Positions 53,688 to 63,307 of a stretch of DNA of 64,000 nucleotides are shown here, piece by piece; the stretch's first letter is position 1, and each line of letters begins with the position of its first letter. The stretch spans positions 186,001-250,000 of the forward strand of contig NZ_FOOX01000003.1 in NCBI RefSeq assembly GCF_900113335.1, in the 5' to 3' direction. The notes beneath the pieces are model-generated. The model did not search any database. It saw nothing but the letters and a program-made list of their open reading frames with translations, and was not told where the DNA came from. A program made the position numbers and the translations under genes. The DNA is from Desulfotruncus arcticus DSM 17038. GTDB taxonomy: Bacteria; Bacillota; Desulfotomaculia; Desulfotomaculales; Desulfallaceae.

Positions 53688-53750
53688 TTGTAGAAAATTT
53701 CACTTGTGGGAACTGTATGGCTGTGATAAAATAAGTGCAATATAGCACAA
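53688..53750 (+). promoter_or_regulatory. Promoter of the first NhaD-like gene flanked by Rex-like sites
   Basis: TTGTGG (53704-53709), 17 bp, TAAAAT (53727-53732). TTGTAGAAAATTTCACTT (53688-53705) overlaps the -35 and AAGTGCAATATAGCACAA (53733-53750) follows the -10. Both resemble TTGTG-N8-CACAA. The gap 53751-53901 holds no gene. Confidence 0.55.
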
Positions 53751-53901
53751 AACCAATGACAACATGTAAGGAGCCCAGTTTAAAGCTCGATTATGATAGT
53801 ATTATATTTCACTATTCAATTGAACATTGAAGGAGGATGATAGGGCTAATTCTATTGATAAATAAATTAAAATCTATTGATTTTTAAAGGAGGAATAAAC
53901 T

Positions 53902-55329
53902 TTGCCGGAGCACATTCAACTATATTTTGCCAGTGCTGTTTTTTTAGTTACATATGTCATTATTGTTTCCGAAAAGGTACACAGGGCGGTTATAGCACTG
54001 GTAGGGGCTGCATTGATAGCGGCAACCAAAATATTGGACCCTGAAGAAGCCGTACACGCAATTGACTTCAATACATTGGGGTTGTTGGTCGGGATGATGA
54101 TTATTGTGGGCATTACCCGCCAAACGGGGGTTTTTGAATACTTGGCCATCAAGGCGGCTAAAAGCTCAAAGGGGCATCCTTTAAAAATTATGGCGGCATT
54201 ATCATTGGTAACTGCTGTTTTATCAGCACTTTTGGATAATGTAACTACTGTTTTGCTAATTGTTCCGGTAACCTTTGCCATTGCTCAAAAACTAAGAATC
54301 AGCCCGATTCCAATCTTAATTGCTGAGATTCTCTCATCAAATGTTGGAGGTACAGCCACACTTATTGGAGATCCGCCTAATATTATGATCGGCAGCGCCA
54401 CGCACCTGGGCTTTATGGATTTTATCATTAACTTGGCGCCGATTATTATACTTATATATGTTGTAACTTTAACTTTACTTAGACTAATTTACAGAAATCA
54501 GCTATCAGCAAATCCTGAGCGCCAAAAGAGCATTATGGAATTAAATGAAAAAAATGAGTTAAAAGATACCAAGCTTCTGCGAAAATGCCTGATTGTTCTG
54601 GCACTAACCATAACCGGCTTTGCTTTACACCAGTTTTTGCATCTGGAATCCTCCGTTATCGCTCTGTCGGGAGCCAGTTTACTTTTACTGGTTAGCAGGG
54701 AAGATCCGGAGCATGCGTTGCACGCTGTGGAATGGCCGGTAATATTTTTCTTCATCGGCTTGTTTGTACTGGTAGGAAGTCTGGAAAAGGTTGGTGTAAT
54801 CGAGGCTGTTGCCGCGGCGTCACTAAAAATCACCGGCGGTGTAATGGTTCCCACATCAATGTTAATTCTTTGGTTATCAGGAATAGCTTCAGCATTCGTT
54901 GATAATATTCCTTTTGTAGCAACAATGATACCATTGATTAAGGATATGGGTCAAATTATGGGGGTAGCCGATCCAGCAGCGCTAAACCTATTTTGGTGGT
55001 CGCTTTCCCTGGGGGCTTGCCTGGGTGGTAATGGCACAATAATAGGCGCGTCCGCTAATGTTGTAGTTATAGGGATGGCGGAAAAACGGGGGGCGCCAAT
55101 TACCTTTATGAACTTTTTTAAAGTGGCGTTTCCACTGATGCTGGTATCTCTCGTATTATCGTCAGTTTACATGGTGTTTTGGTATGTATACTCTCCGGCA
55201 ATCACCATTGGGGCAACGCTTATCGTGTCAGTTATAGTAGGGATAGCCGTTACACCTATTAACAGAATGCTGGAAAGAAATGCTTTAAAGCATCAGCCCC
55301 AAGAACAGCCTGTCGCACTGGCAAAATAA
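53902..55329 (+). CDS. NhaD/ArsB-family ion transporter, copy 1
   Basis: 475 residues from TTG 53902 with GGAGGAA upstream, about 12 helices. TVLSALLDNVTTVLLIVPVT, GGTATLIGDPPNIMIGSA and SGIASAFVDNIPFVATMIPL are signatures of the ArsB/NhaD ion-transporter superfamily. Substrate could be Na+/H+ exchange or an anion; sequence cannot separate these. Nearly identical to the next gene, indicating recent tandem duplication. Confidence 0.88.
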   Translation: MPEHIQLYFASAVFLVTYVIIVSEKVHRAVIALVGAALIAATKILDPEEAVHAIDFNTLGLLVGMMIIVGITRQTGVFEYLAIKAAKSSKGHPLKIMAALSLVTAVLSALLDNVTTVLLIVPVTFAIAQKLRISPIPILIAEILSSNVGGTATLIGDPPNIMIGSATHLGFMDFIINLAPIIILIYVVTLTLLRLIYRNQLSANPERQKSIMELNEKNELKDTKLLRKCLIVLALTITGFALHQFLHLESSVIALSGASLLLLVSREDPEHALHAVEWPVIFFFIGLFVLVGSLEKVGVIEAVAAASLKITGGVMVPTSMLILWLSGIASAFVDNIPFVATMIPLIKDMGQIMGVADPAALNLFWWSLSLGACLGGNGTIIGASANVVVIGMAEKRGAPITFMNFFKVAFPLMLVSLVLSSVYMVFWYVYSPAITIGATLIVSVIVGIAVTPINRMLERNALKHQPQEQPVALAK

Positions 55330-55383
55330 TAAAAGGCGGTCTAAAACCCGCCTGGCAAGAACAAAGGCTAAAAGTATAAAAGA

Positions 55384-55418
55384 GCGCACTAAAGGAACTG
55401 ATTTAGTGCGTTTTTTTG
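55384..55418 (+). terminator. Terminator after NhaD-like copy 1
   Basis: CGCACTAAA-GGAACTGA-TTTAGTGCG followed by TTTTTTTG. Related to the unit at 53586. Confidence 0.85.
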
Positions 55419-55433
55419 TTATCAGCGGATAAA

Positions 55434-55465
55434 CAAGTATACTGTATCATGAGACAGTATACTTG
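55434..55465. promoter_or_regulatory. Perfect 12-bp inverted repeat upstream of copy 2
   Basis: CAAGTATACTGT-ATCATGAG-ACAGTATACTTG. Absent from the copy-1 upstream region, so it may be a copy-2-specific operator. Confidence 0.55.
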
Positions 55466-55541
55466 ATAGAAGGCAGGATTTTGGGTTAATTTTAGTGAAT
55501 AATTATTTATTAAGTCTTAAATTATCTGAGGAGGAGTGGAT

Positions 55542-56954
55542 TTGCCCGAGCACATTCAAATTTATTTTGCCACATCAGTTTTTTTAATAACATATGTTAT
55601 TATCGTTTCGGAAAAGATCCACCGGGCGGTTATCGCTCTGGTAGGGGCGGCATTAATTACGGTAACAAAAATCTTGGGGCCTGAAGAAGCAGTTCATGCC
55701 ATTGATTTTAATACCATTGGTTTACTGGTGGGAATGATGATAATTGTCGGAATAACCCGCCAGACTGGTGTGTTTGAATATTTGGCTATTAAAGCTGCAA
55801 AGAGTTCCAAGGGGCATCCATTAAGAATAATGGCGGCACTTTCGCTGGTAACAGCCGTGTTATCGGCCCTTTTGGATAATGTGACCACTGTGCTGCTTAT
55901 TGTTCCGGTTACCTTTGCTATAGCACAAAAGTTGAGGATCAGTCCCATTCCTATATTGATAGCTGAAATAATATCCTCAAATATTGGTGGCACAGCCACA
56001 CTAATCGGCGATCCGCCCAATATTATGATTGGCAGCGCAACGCACCTGGGATTTATGGATTTTATTGTCAATCTTACTCCAATTATAGTGGTTATATATG
56101 TGGTTACGCTTACATTGCTTAGGTTGATTTATGGCTCCCAGCTTGTTGCAGATCCTGAACGGCAAAAAACAATTATGGAATTAAATGAACAAGATGAGCT
56201 AAAGGACATGAAGTTGCTTCGCAAATGCTTATTGGTCCTGGTGCTGACCATATTGGGCTTTGTACTGCACCAGTATGCTGATCTTGAGTCTTCGGTCATT
56301 GCTTTAACCGGTGCCAGCCTTCTTCTTTTAATCAGTAAGGAAGATCCGGAACACGCTCTGCATGCAGTGGAGTGGCCGGTAATATTTTTCTTCATTGGTT
56401 TATTTGTGCTTGTGGGCAGTTTGGAAAAGGTTGGCGTTATTGAGGCTATTGCCCGGGCCTCGCTTGATGTAACCGGTGGAGTGATGATCCCGACGGCTAT
56501 GCTGATCCTTTGGCTGTCGGGGATTGCATCGGCTTTTGTTGATAACATTCCATTTGTTGCCACTATGATTCCGCTAATCAAAGACATGGGCCAGCTGATG
56601 GGAATTACTGACCCCACGGTTTTGAATGTGCTCTGGTGGGCATTATCTCTGGGGGCCTGCCTTGGTGGCAACGGCACCATTATTGGTGCATCAGCCAATG
56701 TTGTGGTCATAGGTATGGCAGAAAAGCGGGGAGCCAACATAACTTTTATGAATTATTTTAAGGTGGCATTTCCATTAATGTTGGTATCATTGGTTTTAAG
56801 TTCCGCTTATCTTCTTCTATGGCATATTTACCCTGAAACCATAACCATAATTGTTACCTTGCTGTTTGGTATCCTTGTCGGGTTTGGAGCAATGCCTGTA
56901 AATAAGCTACTGGAGCGTAGAGCCGCTGCTAAAAAGGATAACATCCAGGGATAA
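55542..56954 (+). CDS. NhaD/ArsB-family ion transporter, copy 2
   Basis: 470 residues from TTG 55542, matching the copy-1 start, after GAGGAGG. Same motifs (LLDNVTTVLLIVPVT, GGTATLIGDPPNIMIGSA, AFVDNIPFVATMIPL). Differences cluster in the last ~70 residues and the loop after helix 6 region. Possibly a paralogue with altered regulation rather than transport. Confidence 0.88.
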   Translation: MPEHIQIYFATSVFLITYVIIVSEKIHRAVIALVGAALITVTKILGPEEAVHAIDFNTIGLLVGMMIIVGITRQTGVFEYLAIKAAKSSKGHPLRIMAALSLVTAVLSALLDNVTTVLLIVPVTFAIAQKLRISPIPILIAEIISSNIGGTATLIGDPPNIMIGSATHLGFMDFIVNLTPIIVVIYVVTLTLLRLIYGSQLVADPERQKTIMELNEQDELKDMKLLRKCLLVLVLTILGFVLHQYADLESSVIALTGASLLLLISKEDPEHALHAVEWPVIFFFIGLFVLVGSLEKVGVIEAIARASLDVTGGVMIPTAMLILWLSGIASAFVDNIPFVATMIPLIKDMGQLMGITDPTVLNVLWWALSLGACLGGNGTIIGASANVVVIGMAEKRGANITFMNYFKVAFPLMLVSLVLSSAYLLLWHIYPETITIIVTLLFGILVGFGAMPVNKLLERRAAAKKDNIQG

Positions 56955-56983
56955 AAAGCTATCATCTTGAAAAAGTTTTGAGT

Positions 56984-57023
56984 ACAGAGTCTCTCTTTAA
57001 AGCCGTGAGAGACTCTGTTTTTT
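56984..57023. terminator. Terminator after NhaD-like copy 2
   Basis: ACAGAGTCTCTC-loop-GAGAGACTCTGT followed by TTTTTT. Confidence 0.88.
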
Positions 57024-57103
57024 ACGGTAGTAAATTAGATCTTGTCATATAGCTGGCAAAAGCTAACAATTAAAATCCGCGCGCAAATGGTATTTGACTG
57101 CAG

Positions 57104-57709
57104 TTAGGCAGGTGGCTGTTTAAATGTTATGTTTCCATCCCAGGCGCTGTTTATAATCTTGGAACTTATGGTGGTGGAATCATCTTGAAAGACTATGCGG
57201 ATTATTTCTCTGAAAATATCAACACTGTGGATCATGCCCACAAGGCGCTTTTTATCTTTTACGGCCACTGTATCAGCCTTATTTTTTACCATGGAGTAAG
57301 CAGCCTTTAGCAAGGTGTCGTTTATATCCACATAGTTTTCAATGGGTTTCATAAAATCTTTTACATTATCACATACAATTTCCTGACAACGCTCGGTTAA
57401 AAGGCCGTCCCAAAAAAAAGCTATGTCAGTAGTAGCCCATAATGTATATCCTTTAACGCTCTTTACAGAGCCTTTAATGTATTGGGGTTCAATGGCCGCA
57501 AGTAACTCAGGAATGCCAAATATGCCTACCAATTCAAAATTTTCTACGACAAAGACGCAACTCCTCCCGGTCCGGGGTTTACCCTGGAAATGATAGGAAT
57601 TCATTATGATACGTAAAACATCTTTTAGGGTTGCTTCGCCAGAAACGGTAGGATAATCATATATTGGAATCATAATATCTTTTACTTTATTTTCATATGT
57701 TTTTTCCAT
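57104..57709 (-). CDS. CBS-domain-pair protein
   Basis: About 201 residues from ATG 57709, 7 nt after AAGGAGG. Two CBS motifs: KVKDIMIPIYDYPTVSGEAT with FVVENFELVGIFGIPELL, and NVKDFMKPIENYVDINDTLL with VAVKDKKRLVGMIHSVDIF. CBS pairs sense adenine nucleotides; a sensor near transporter genes could regulate uptake. Between convergent/divergent transporter genes. Function inferred only. Confidence 0.85.
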   Translation of the reverse strand: MEKTYENKVKDIMIPIYDYPTVSGEATLKDVLRIIMNSYHFQGKPRTGRSCVFVVENFELVGIFGIPELLAAIEPQYIKGSVKSVKGYTLWATTDIAFFWDGLLTERCQEIVCDNVKDFMKPIENYVDINDTLLKAAYSMVKNKADTVAVKDKKRLVGMIHSVDIFREIIRIVFQDDSTTISSKIINSAWDGNITFKQPPA

Positions 57710-58205
57710 TTTGGGGCCTCCTTTCAGCGTAATAACCGATATTCTATATTTAAAGTGGTGACAAAATTTTAGATCAAACAATTGCTAAAAGTATGAGGTT
57801 GTGATATTATTAACAAAATGCTTTGGTGTTAATTGTTGCAGAGAGCACATTAACCGGTGGCGGCCGGCTTAATGTGCTCTGATAAAAGTAATAACCACCT
57901 CCCAAAAATAAAAACAAATACAGTGACAAGATAGTTAAAAATTTCACAAATAGCTTTAGGTTATTATATACTGTTATTTAAAAATGCGCAATTATTCACA
58001 TATAAAAAATGTGTTTTTTGCCTGCTATATATAATTTATGTCAATGGGTAAATGGAAAGTTTTTAGCGCTTTACAGGCGCTCTTTTTTTTTCGCCCTTTT
58101 ATGTTAACTTTCAGTTCTTAATTTATGAATTGCTGGATGATGTTTTTCTTGGGGCTTTCAAGTATAATATAAAGAAAATTATTTCACCAGTTAAGGAGGT
58201 GACGT
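57710..58205. promoter_or_regulatory. Control region between CBS gene and second SLC13-type gene
   Basis: TTGTGATATTATTAACAA (57799-57816) resembles the Rex consensus. AGAGCACATTAA and TTAATGTGCTCT (57842-57853, 57869-57880) form a long perfect hairpin. A further hairpin AGCGC...GCGCT with a T10-type run (58065-58092) is an intrinsic terminator oriented to the right. No gene is seen. Confidence 0.5.
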
Positions 58206-59723
58206 ATGGGTAACAAAAAGATTCTTGACTTACAAGAGTATAAGAATAAAGATAAACCGGTTGATATCTATGAGCTAGCAGAAGACCAGCCGCGGTCTAA
58301 AAGTGGACAGGATGATTGGTTTAAAAGAATAATAGCTATGATGGTGGAAAGAAAATGGCTTTTGCTGGGTACTTTGCTGCTGGTTTTTATATGTTCAATG
58401 AGCACGCCGGAAGGTTTAACTGATAAAGGGAAGTATGCAATTGCATTATGGGCTTTTGTGGTGGTATGTTTCTTGACAGAAGCGCTTCCGCTGCCTGTAA
58501 CAGCAATGGTTATCGGTTGTTACCAGGTGATAACGGGAATAGCGGGATTCCAGGAGGTTTCCAAGTCTTTTATGGATGATGCTGTGATCTTTATCATGGG
58601 GGTTTTGATGCTGGGGGCCATGCTGGTTAAGTATAATATTCATAGTAAGGTTGCCCTTTTTATACTAAAAATATCCGGCACCAGAATTGACAGGGTGGTG
58701 CTGGGGATGGTGACTTTTTGCGCCTTAAGCGCCGGGTTTATAACAGAGCACGCTGCTGTTACAATAATGTTTCCCATTGGGGTCGGTATTGTTTCATTAA
58801 GCGGCGGCATTAAAAAGGTTCCCAGACTGGGTAAGTTGATGATGCTGTCTATCGCCTACGGTGTAATTATTGGCGGTATAGCCACTCCTTCCGGTGGTGC
58901 CCGTAATGCCCTGATGCTCAGTTTTTTGAATAACATGGGTATAAACATGGGTTACGGACAATGGATTTTAATGGCTTTCCCGCTGACATTGATAATGATT
59001 ATTATAGTAACTTACTGGTTGTTAAAGCTATTTAAGCCCGAGGTTAAAGATTTAAAAGATGTCATGGAAAGAATACAGCAAGAATTAGATGCAGGCGGAC
59101 CAATGACAGCAAAAGGAATAGCAGCTATAGCAATTTTTCTTGCCATCGTGGCCGGGTGGGTTCTGTTCAGCCGCCAATATGGTGTTGGTAATATTGCTAT
59201 GATTGGTGTCATTGTGGCTGCGGTCCTGCGCCTGGTGGACTGGAACTACCTGCAGCAGAAGACGCAGTGGGGAGTGGTTGTTCTTTATGCCGGGGCTGTA
59301 TCAATGGGTAAAATGCTGGTAACAACAGGGGCAGCCGCCTGGTTGGCCAAGTTGCTCTTATCCGGTGCAGCGGCCATTGGAATATCCAAAGGACTTCCGC
59401 TGCTGGCCGCAACTACCTCTATAACAGCGCTGGTTACAAACACGATGGCTGACGGGCCGGCAGTTGCAGTACTGGGTCCAGTGTTTATCAAGGCAGCTGA
59501 ATTAGCTAATACTTCACCATTAGCTATTGGTGTTGCCACCTCCTTAGGATCGGCTTTTTCATATATACTGGTGATTGCAACTCCCGCAAATGCTATTGTA
59601 TATGGGCCGGGTTTTTTAAAAGCCTCTGATTTTCTGAAGGCGGGGAGCTTTTTATTTATTATTTCTCTAGTACTTACCATTGTTGGTTTGGCGGCTATAT
59701 GGTGGCGTGTTTTGGGTGTTTAA
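58206..59723 (+). CDS. SLC13/DASS-family symporter (second type)
   Basis: 505 residues, ATG 6 nt after AAGGAGGTGA. An unusually long charged N-terminal tail (residues 1-50, NKKILDLQEYKNKDKPVDIY) precedes about 12 helices. FITEHAAVTIMFPIGVGIVS, GGIATPSGGARNALMLSFL and NTMADGPAVAVLGPVFIK mark the DASS family. Substrate (sulfate, dicarboxylate) not resolvable; the tail may interact with a regulator such as the adjacent CBS protein. Confidence 0.85.
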   Translation: MGNKKILDLQEYKNKDKPVDIYELAEDQPRSKSGQDDWFKRIIAMMVERKWLLLGTLLLVFICSMSTPEGLTDKGKYAIALWAFVVVCFLTEALPLPVTAMVIGCYQVITGIAGFQEVSKSFMDDAVIFIMGVLMLGAMLVKYNIHSKVALFILKISGTRIDRVVLGMVTFCALSAGFITEHAAVTIMFPIGVGIVSLSGGIKKVPRLGKLMMLSIAYGVIIGGIATPSGGARNALMLSFLNNMGINMGYGQWILMAFPLTLIMIIIVTYWLLKLFKPEVKDLKDVMERIQQELDAGGPMTAKGIAAIAIFLAIVAGWVLFSRQYGVGNIAMIGVIVAAVLRLVDWNYLQQKTQWGVVVLYAGAVSMGKMLVTTGAAAWLAKLLLSGAAAIGISKGLPLLAATTSITALVTNTMADGPAVAVLGPVFIKAAELANTSPLAIGVATSLGSAFSYILVIATPANAIVYGPGFLKASDFLKAGSFLFIISLVLTIVGLAAIWWRVLGV

Positions 59724-59793
59724 ATAGATTACGCAGTTTGCAGAAACTGATAATATCTAAATTTTGAGACAATTACAACTATAAAAAATTACA

Positions 59794-59832
59794 TGGTGAA
59801 ATATTGCACAAGCAAATTATGTGTGGTATAGT
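59794..59832 (+). promoter_or_regulatory. Promoter with Rex-like site before the transposase-like gene
   Basis: TTGCAC (59804-59809), 17 bp, TATAGT (59827-59832). TGGTGAAATATTGCACAA (59794-59811) overlaps the -35 and differs from TTGTG-N8-CACAA by one base. Confidence 0.5.
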
Positions 59833-60013
59833 TTTTTTAAGCAAATAATTAACTAAAATTATTAAAAAGCAAGAGACAAATAACTTAGTAAAAAATTTAA
59901 TTTTATCAAATATGGGACGGAAAATAGTGTGAAAAAATTATTAAAAAATGGTGGCTTGGAAATAAGGATTTACAAAATAAATAAAAAAGTTCCAGTTCAG
60001 AGGTGGTGAGGAA

Positions 60014-61654
60014 ATGTTTTTTCGTAAAATTACCAGTAAAAGTAACGGAAAAGAGTACACTTATCTGAAGTTGATAGAAAACTACAGGGAAGGGGATAAA
60101 GTTAAACAAAGGGTAATCGCCAATCTTGGGAGTCTGGACAAATTAACGCCGGATAAGGTTAACGGGCTAATAACTGGTTTATCCAAGATTTGCGGATTAT
60201 CTCAAAAGTCCGATAAGATTGAGACAAAAAAGATATTGCGCTACGGGGAAGTTCTGGCAATTCATAAAATATGGGAGTTGCTAGGTGTTGAATCGGTTTT
60301 AAATAGTATTATTCCTGAATCAGGTAATGATATTAATGTGCCTTTGCTAGCTGAACTTATGGCAATCAACCAAATAATTAAACCTCAACATAAACAGGCC
60401 ATAAGTGATTGGTATCAATGCCTGTATTTACCGGAACTAGAAGACCAGAATTTAACTTCACATCATTTTTACCGGGCATTGGACCAGATAACTAAATTCA
60501 AAGAAGAACTTGAGAGTAGCATCTATAAAAACATTAATAATATGTTCCAAATAAACACAGACCTGGCGTTTTGTTTGTTAACCACATCAGTGTTTGAACC
60601 GTCACCGCAAGAGGACCTGAACTTAATATCCTATGGTAAGTACATTTGGCGAGAGCCCGATGAATTTCAAAAAATTGATCTAGGGTTACTGACCAGCAGG
60701 GACGGCATGCCTTTGGGACATAGAATTATCGGTGAAAACGCGGAAGAAATGGAATATAGAGCGATATTGGAGTACCTGAGACGTAATTTCGGAATTGATA
60801 GATGCATTTTTGTTGGCGACCGCAGTATCCTTGCTAACCCGGCTATGGAAATTTTGGTTGCCCATGGCTACGAATATATCCTTGGGCGCAAACGCCTGGC
60901 CAACCAAGATTATGATTTGCTTATAGGGGAAATGAAAGCAGGCTTAAATGGCTTTCGTGAAATTAACGAAGATCTTTGGTTTAAGGAATTAGGAAATGGT
61001 GATATAAGATATTTGATATGTTGTAATCCTAGAGCTTCGGAACAAATGAAAAGCCTGATTTATGATAAGCTGAATAGGATAGAAAGCCAGTTTGTTGATC
61101 TTAAGCGGCAAATAAGTGGAAAACGAGGAGTAAAAATCAACAACTATCCTGTCTTAGCGGATAATTTCTGCCGTAAATATATTGAGTGGCAACACAATGA
61201 TTCCACTATGGAATTTTCATATCGATTTAAACAGGACCAGATCTTACGGGATATCGCGCTTGCCGGATCGTTTATGCTGGAAACAAATAATAATTTTCTC
61301 AGGGGGCAAGAAATTGTAAAAGCATACTCAGGGCTTGCTTATATAAGCGAATCGTTTAAAGAAATTAAAAACTTTGAACCAAGGCAAAATTACCTTTATG
61401 CCGAACTTAACTTATCTGCCAATGTATTTATGTGTGTGCTGGCAGCGGCACTTGAAAAAACACTGGAAAGAATAATGCGCCAAGCCGGATTAAATTTAGA
61501 CACACGCAAGGCATTGCTGCTATTAGAAGAGGTTAAAATTGCCATAAATCAATTAGATGGCGAAGAATTTAAATCTATAACCAGCATTGCTGAGCCGCAA
61601 GAAGAGATTTTCAGCGCAATTGGGATAGTCAGTGACCATCGTGGTGTTATTTGA
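60014..61654 (+). CDS. IS1634-like transposase, probably inactive or repurposed
   Basis: 546 residues. The N-terminus (FFRKITSKSNGKEYTYLKLI, VKQRVIANLGSLDKL) and VGDRSILANPAMEILVAHGY match IS1634-family DDE transposases. At the first catalytic Asp the expected D-x-T-T pattern reads AFCLLTTSVFEP, so that residue appears missing; the late AYSGLAYISESFKEIK region keeps the Glu. No inverted terminal repeats were found by eye, and an operator-type promoter precedes it. Intact frame. Confidence 0.75.
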   Translation: MFFRKITSKSNGKEYTYLKLIENYREGDKVKQRVIANLGSLDKLTPDKVNGLITGLSKICGLSQKSDKIETKKILRYGEVLAIHKIWELLGVESVLNSIIPESGNDINVPLLAELMAINQIIKPQHKQAISDWYQCLYLPELEDQNLTSHHFYRALDQITKFKEELESSIYKNINNMFQINTDLAFCLLTTSVFEPSPQEDLNLISYGKYIWREPDEFQKIDLGLLTSRDGMPLGHRIIGENAEEMEYRAILEYLRRNFGIDRCIFVGDRSILANPAMEILVAHGYEYILGRKRLANQDYDLLIGEMKAGLNGFREINEDLWFKELGNGDIRYLICCNPRASEQMKSLIYDKLNRIESQFVDLKRQISGKRGVKINNYPVLADNFCRKYIEWQHNDSTMEFSYRFKQDQILRDIALAGSFMLETNNNFLRGQEIVKAYSGLAYISESFKEIKNFEPRQNYLYAELNLSANVFMCVLAAALEKTLERIMRQAGLNLDTRKALLLLEEVKIAINQLDGEEFKSITSIAEPQEEIFSAIGIVSDHRGVI

Positions 61655-61972
61655 CAGCTCCGGTTTAACTCTTAACAAATCAGTGACAGCATTTTTTTGA
61701 GATGCCTTGTGTAATATTGCACAATTAAATTTACCCTACAATAACGTTGGCGGACGTTATTGAAACACAAGTTGTATCTTGATCCATTCACATCAATAAT
61801 AACATAAACTGGTCTATTTTATCAACTATTTTTGTTAAAAAGTTGTCACTACCTAAAACCGGCTACTGGCTGTCAAATGCATATAATTTCACAATGAAAG
61901 AGGTGGTGGGAATTATCATGCCTGTTTAAAGGCTTTAATGGATTGTTCTGAGATTAAGGAGGGGAGATAATA
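61655..61972 (+). promoter_or_regulatory. Upstream region of the TauE/SafE-type gene with Rex-like site
   Basis: TTGTGTAATATTGCACAA (61707-61724) is an exact TTGTG-N8-CACAA. A small hairpin AATAACGT-TGGCGG-ACGTTATT (61740-61761) follows. TATAAT occurs at about 61888 without a good -35. No gene is seen. Confidence 0.55.
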
Positions 61973-63289
61973 ATGAGTATCTTAAAAAAAATGGCCACAG
62001 GAAGTTTGGCCACAGGAAAAGTTCTAACAGATTTGTCCAGGGCGCAAGCCAACTGGGAACTTCAAATGAGTCGCGTGATTCTGGGAAAAAGGTGGAAATG
62101 GTTACTGGTTGCCATGCTGCCCGTTTTGTTCGGTGTAGGTCTGGAAGTGGCCTCGGCTGCCGACCTGCCGGGGTATCTCGGAGGACATAAAGGGTATATG
62201 CCAAGTTTTGTAACTCTAAATATGTTTATCGGTTCTATCTTTGTGGGCTTGATGGCGGGGTTGATCACCGGGGTTATCGGAGCCGGTGGCGGTTATGTGC
62301 TTACGCCCGCGCTGATGAGTATCGGTGTTAAAGGTATCATGGCGGTCGGCACCGACCAGTTCCACCTCTTCGCCAAAGGCATCATGGGTACGGTTATTCA
62401 CAAGAAGTTGGGCAATGTAAACTTCTGGATCGCAGTTTGGTTTGTGCTCGGCTCAGTGACAGGCGCCACCACCGGCGGCATGATTAACCGGGCTATTTAC
62501 CAGAAGAGCCCCGCTCTAAGTGATGCCTTCATCAGTTTGATTTATGTAGTAATGCTGGGAATCCTGGGTGCATACGCTATGTATGACTGGGTCAGTTCCA
62601 ACAAGAAAAACAAAACTGCTGATGGCAATATAACCGAAGCCACGACCAAGTTCGCCAAGTGGCTGCAGTCAATACAATTAAAGCCCAGGGTTAAATTCGA
62701 TGAAGATATCGTTCCCGGCGGTCGCAGCATGGCGGTGTACCCCATAATTATCGTAGGCTTCATTGTCGGCAACTTGGCTGCCATGATGGGTGTCGGCGGC
62801 GGTTTCGTGACCTTCCCGATCTTTGTATACGGATTTGGCATATCGACCTTTACCACAGTAGGAACAGATATTTTGCAAATTATCTTCACCACGGCTTATT
62901 CTTCAATCACCCAATATGCAGTTTACGGCTATGTATTCTACAGCGTAGCAATGGGAATGCTGCTTGGCTCACTGGTGGGGATTCAGATGGGGGCAATGGC
63001 AACTAAAATTATGAAGGGTACAACTATCCGGGCCATTTACGCTCTGACAATTGTAGCAGGCTTCACCAACAGGCTTTGCTCTCTGCCACCCAAATTAAAT
63101 GATGCCGGCTACTTGTCCATAAGCAGTAAAAGTACGGCTGTTTTGACAAGCGTGGGTAACACAGTGTTCTTTGTTCTGGTAATAGTGTTCTCCATCTGGA
63201 TTATGGCCTCGTTCTTCAAGGGTATTGGCAAATTCAGAGAGCAGGCCAGGGCTGAGGCAGAGGCGAAACTGTCCACTGCCTCCAATTAA
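61973..63289 (+). CDS. TauE/SafE-family (TSUP) anion transporter
   Basis: 438 residues, ATG after GGAGGGGAG. FVGLMAGLITGVIGAGGGYVLTPAL and AAMMGVGGGFVTFPIFVYGF are the two repeated TSUP motifs; about nine helices, with an N-terminal charged segment of ~40 residues. The family exports or imports sulfite, sulfonates and related anions. In a sulfate reducer sulfite handling or sulfate uptake is plausible. Followed 18 nt later by an unknown membrane protein gene, probably one operon. Confidence 0.88.
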   Translation: MSILKKMATGSLATGKVLTDLSRAQANWELQMSRVILGKRWKWLLVAMLPVLFGVGLEVASAADLPGYLGGHKGYMPSFVTLNMFIGSIFVGLMAGLITGVIGAGGGYVLTPALMSIGVKGIMAVGTDQFHLFAKGIMGTVIHKKLGNVNFWIAVWFVLGSVTGATTGGMINRAIYQKSPALSDAFISLIYVVMLGILGAYAMYDWVSSNKKNKTADGNITEATTKFAKWLQSIQLKPRVKFDEDIVPGGRSMAVYPIIIVGFIVGNLAAMMGVGGGFVTFPIFVYGFGISTFTTVGTDILQIIFTTAYSSITQYAVYGYVFYSVAMGMLLGSLVGIQMGAMATKIMKGTTIRAIYALTIVAGFTNRLCSLPPKLNDAGYLSISSKSTAVLTSVGNTVFFVLVIVFSIWIMASFFKGIGKFREQARAEAEAKLSTASN

Positions 63290-63307
63290 TCAAAGGGGGT
63301 GTGTATA

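Noticed and set aside
59724..61972. Direct repeats AATATTGCACAA on both sides of the transposase-like gene as insertion-sequence ends
   Set aside because: They are in direct, not inverted, orientation, are part of the Rex-like sites and recur near 32831 away from any transposase.
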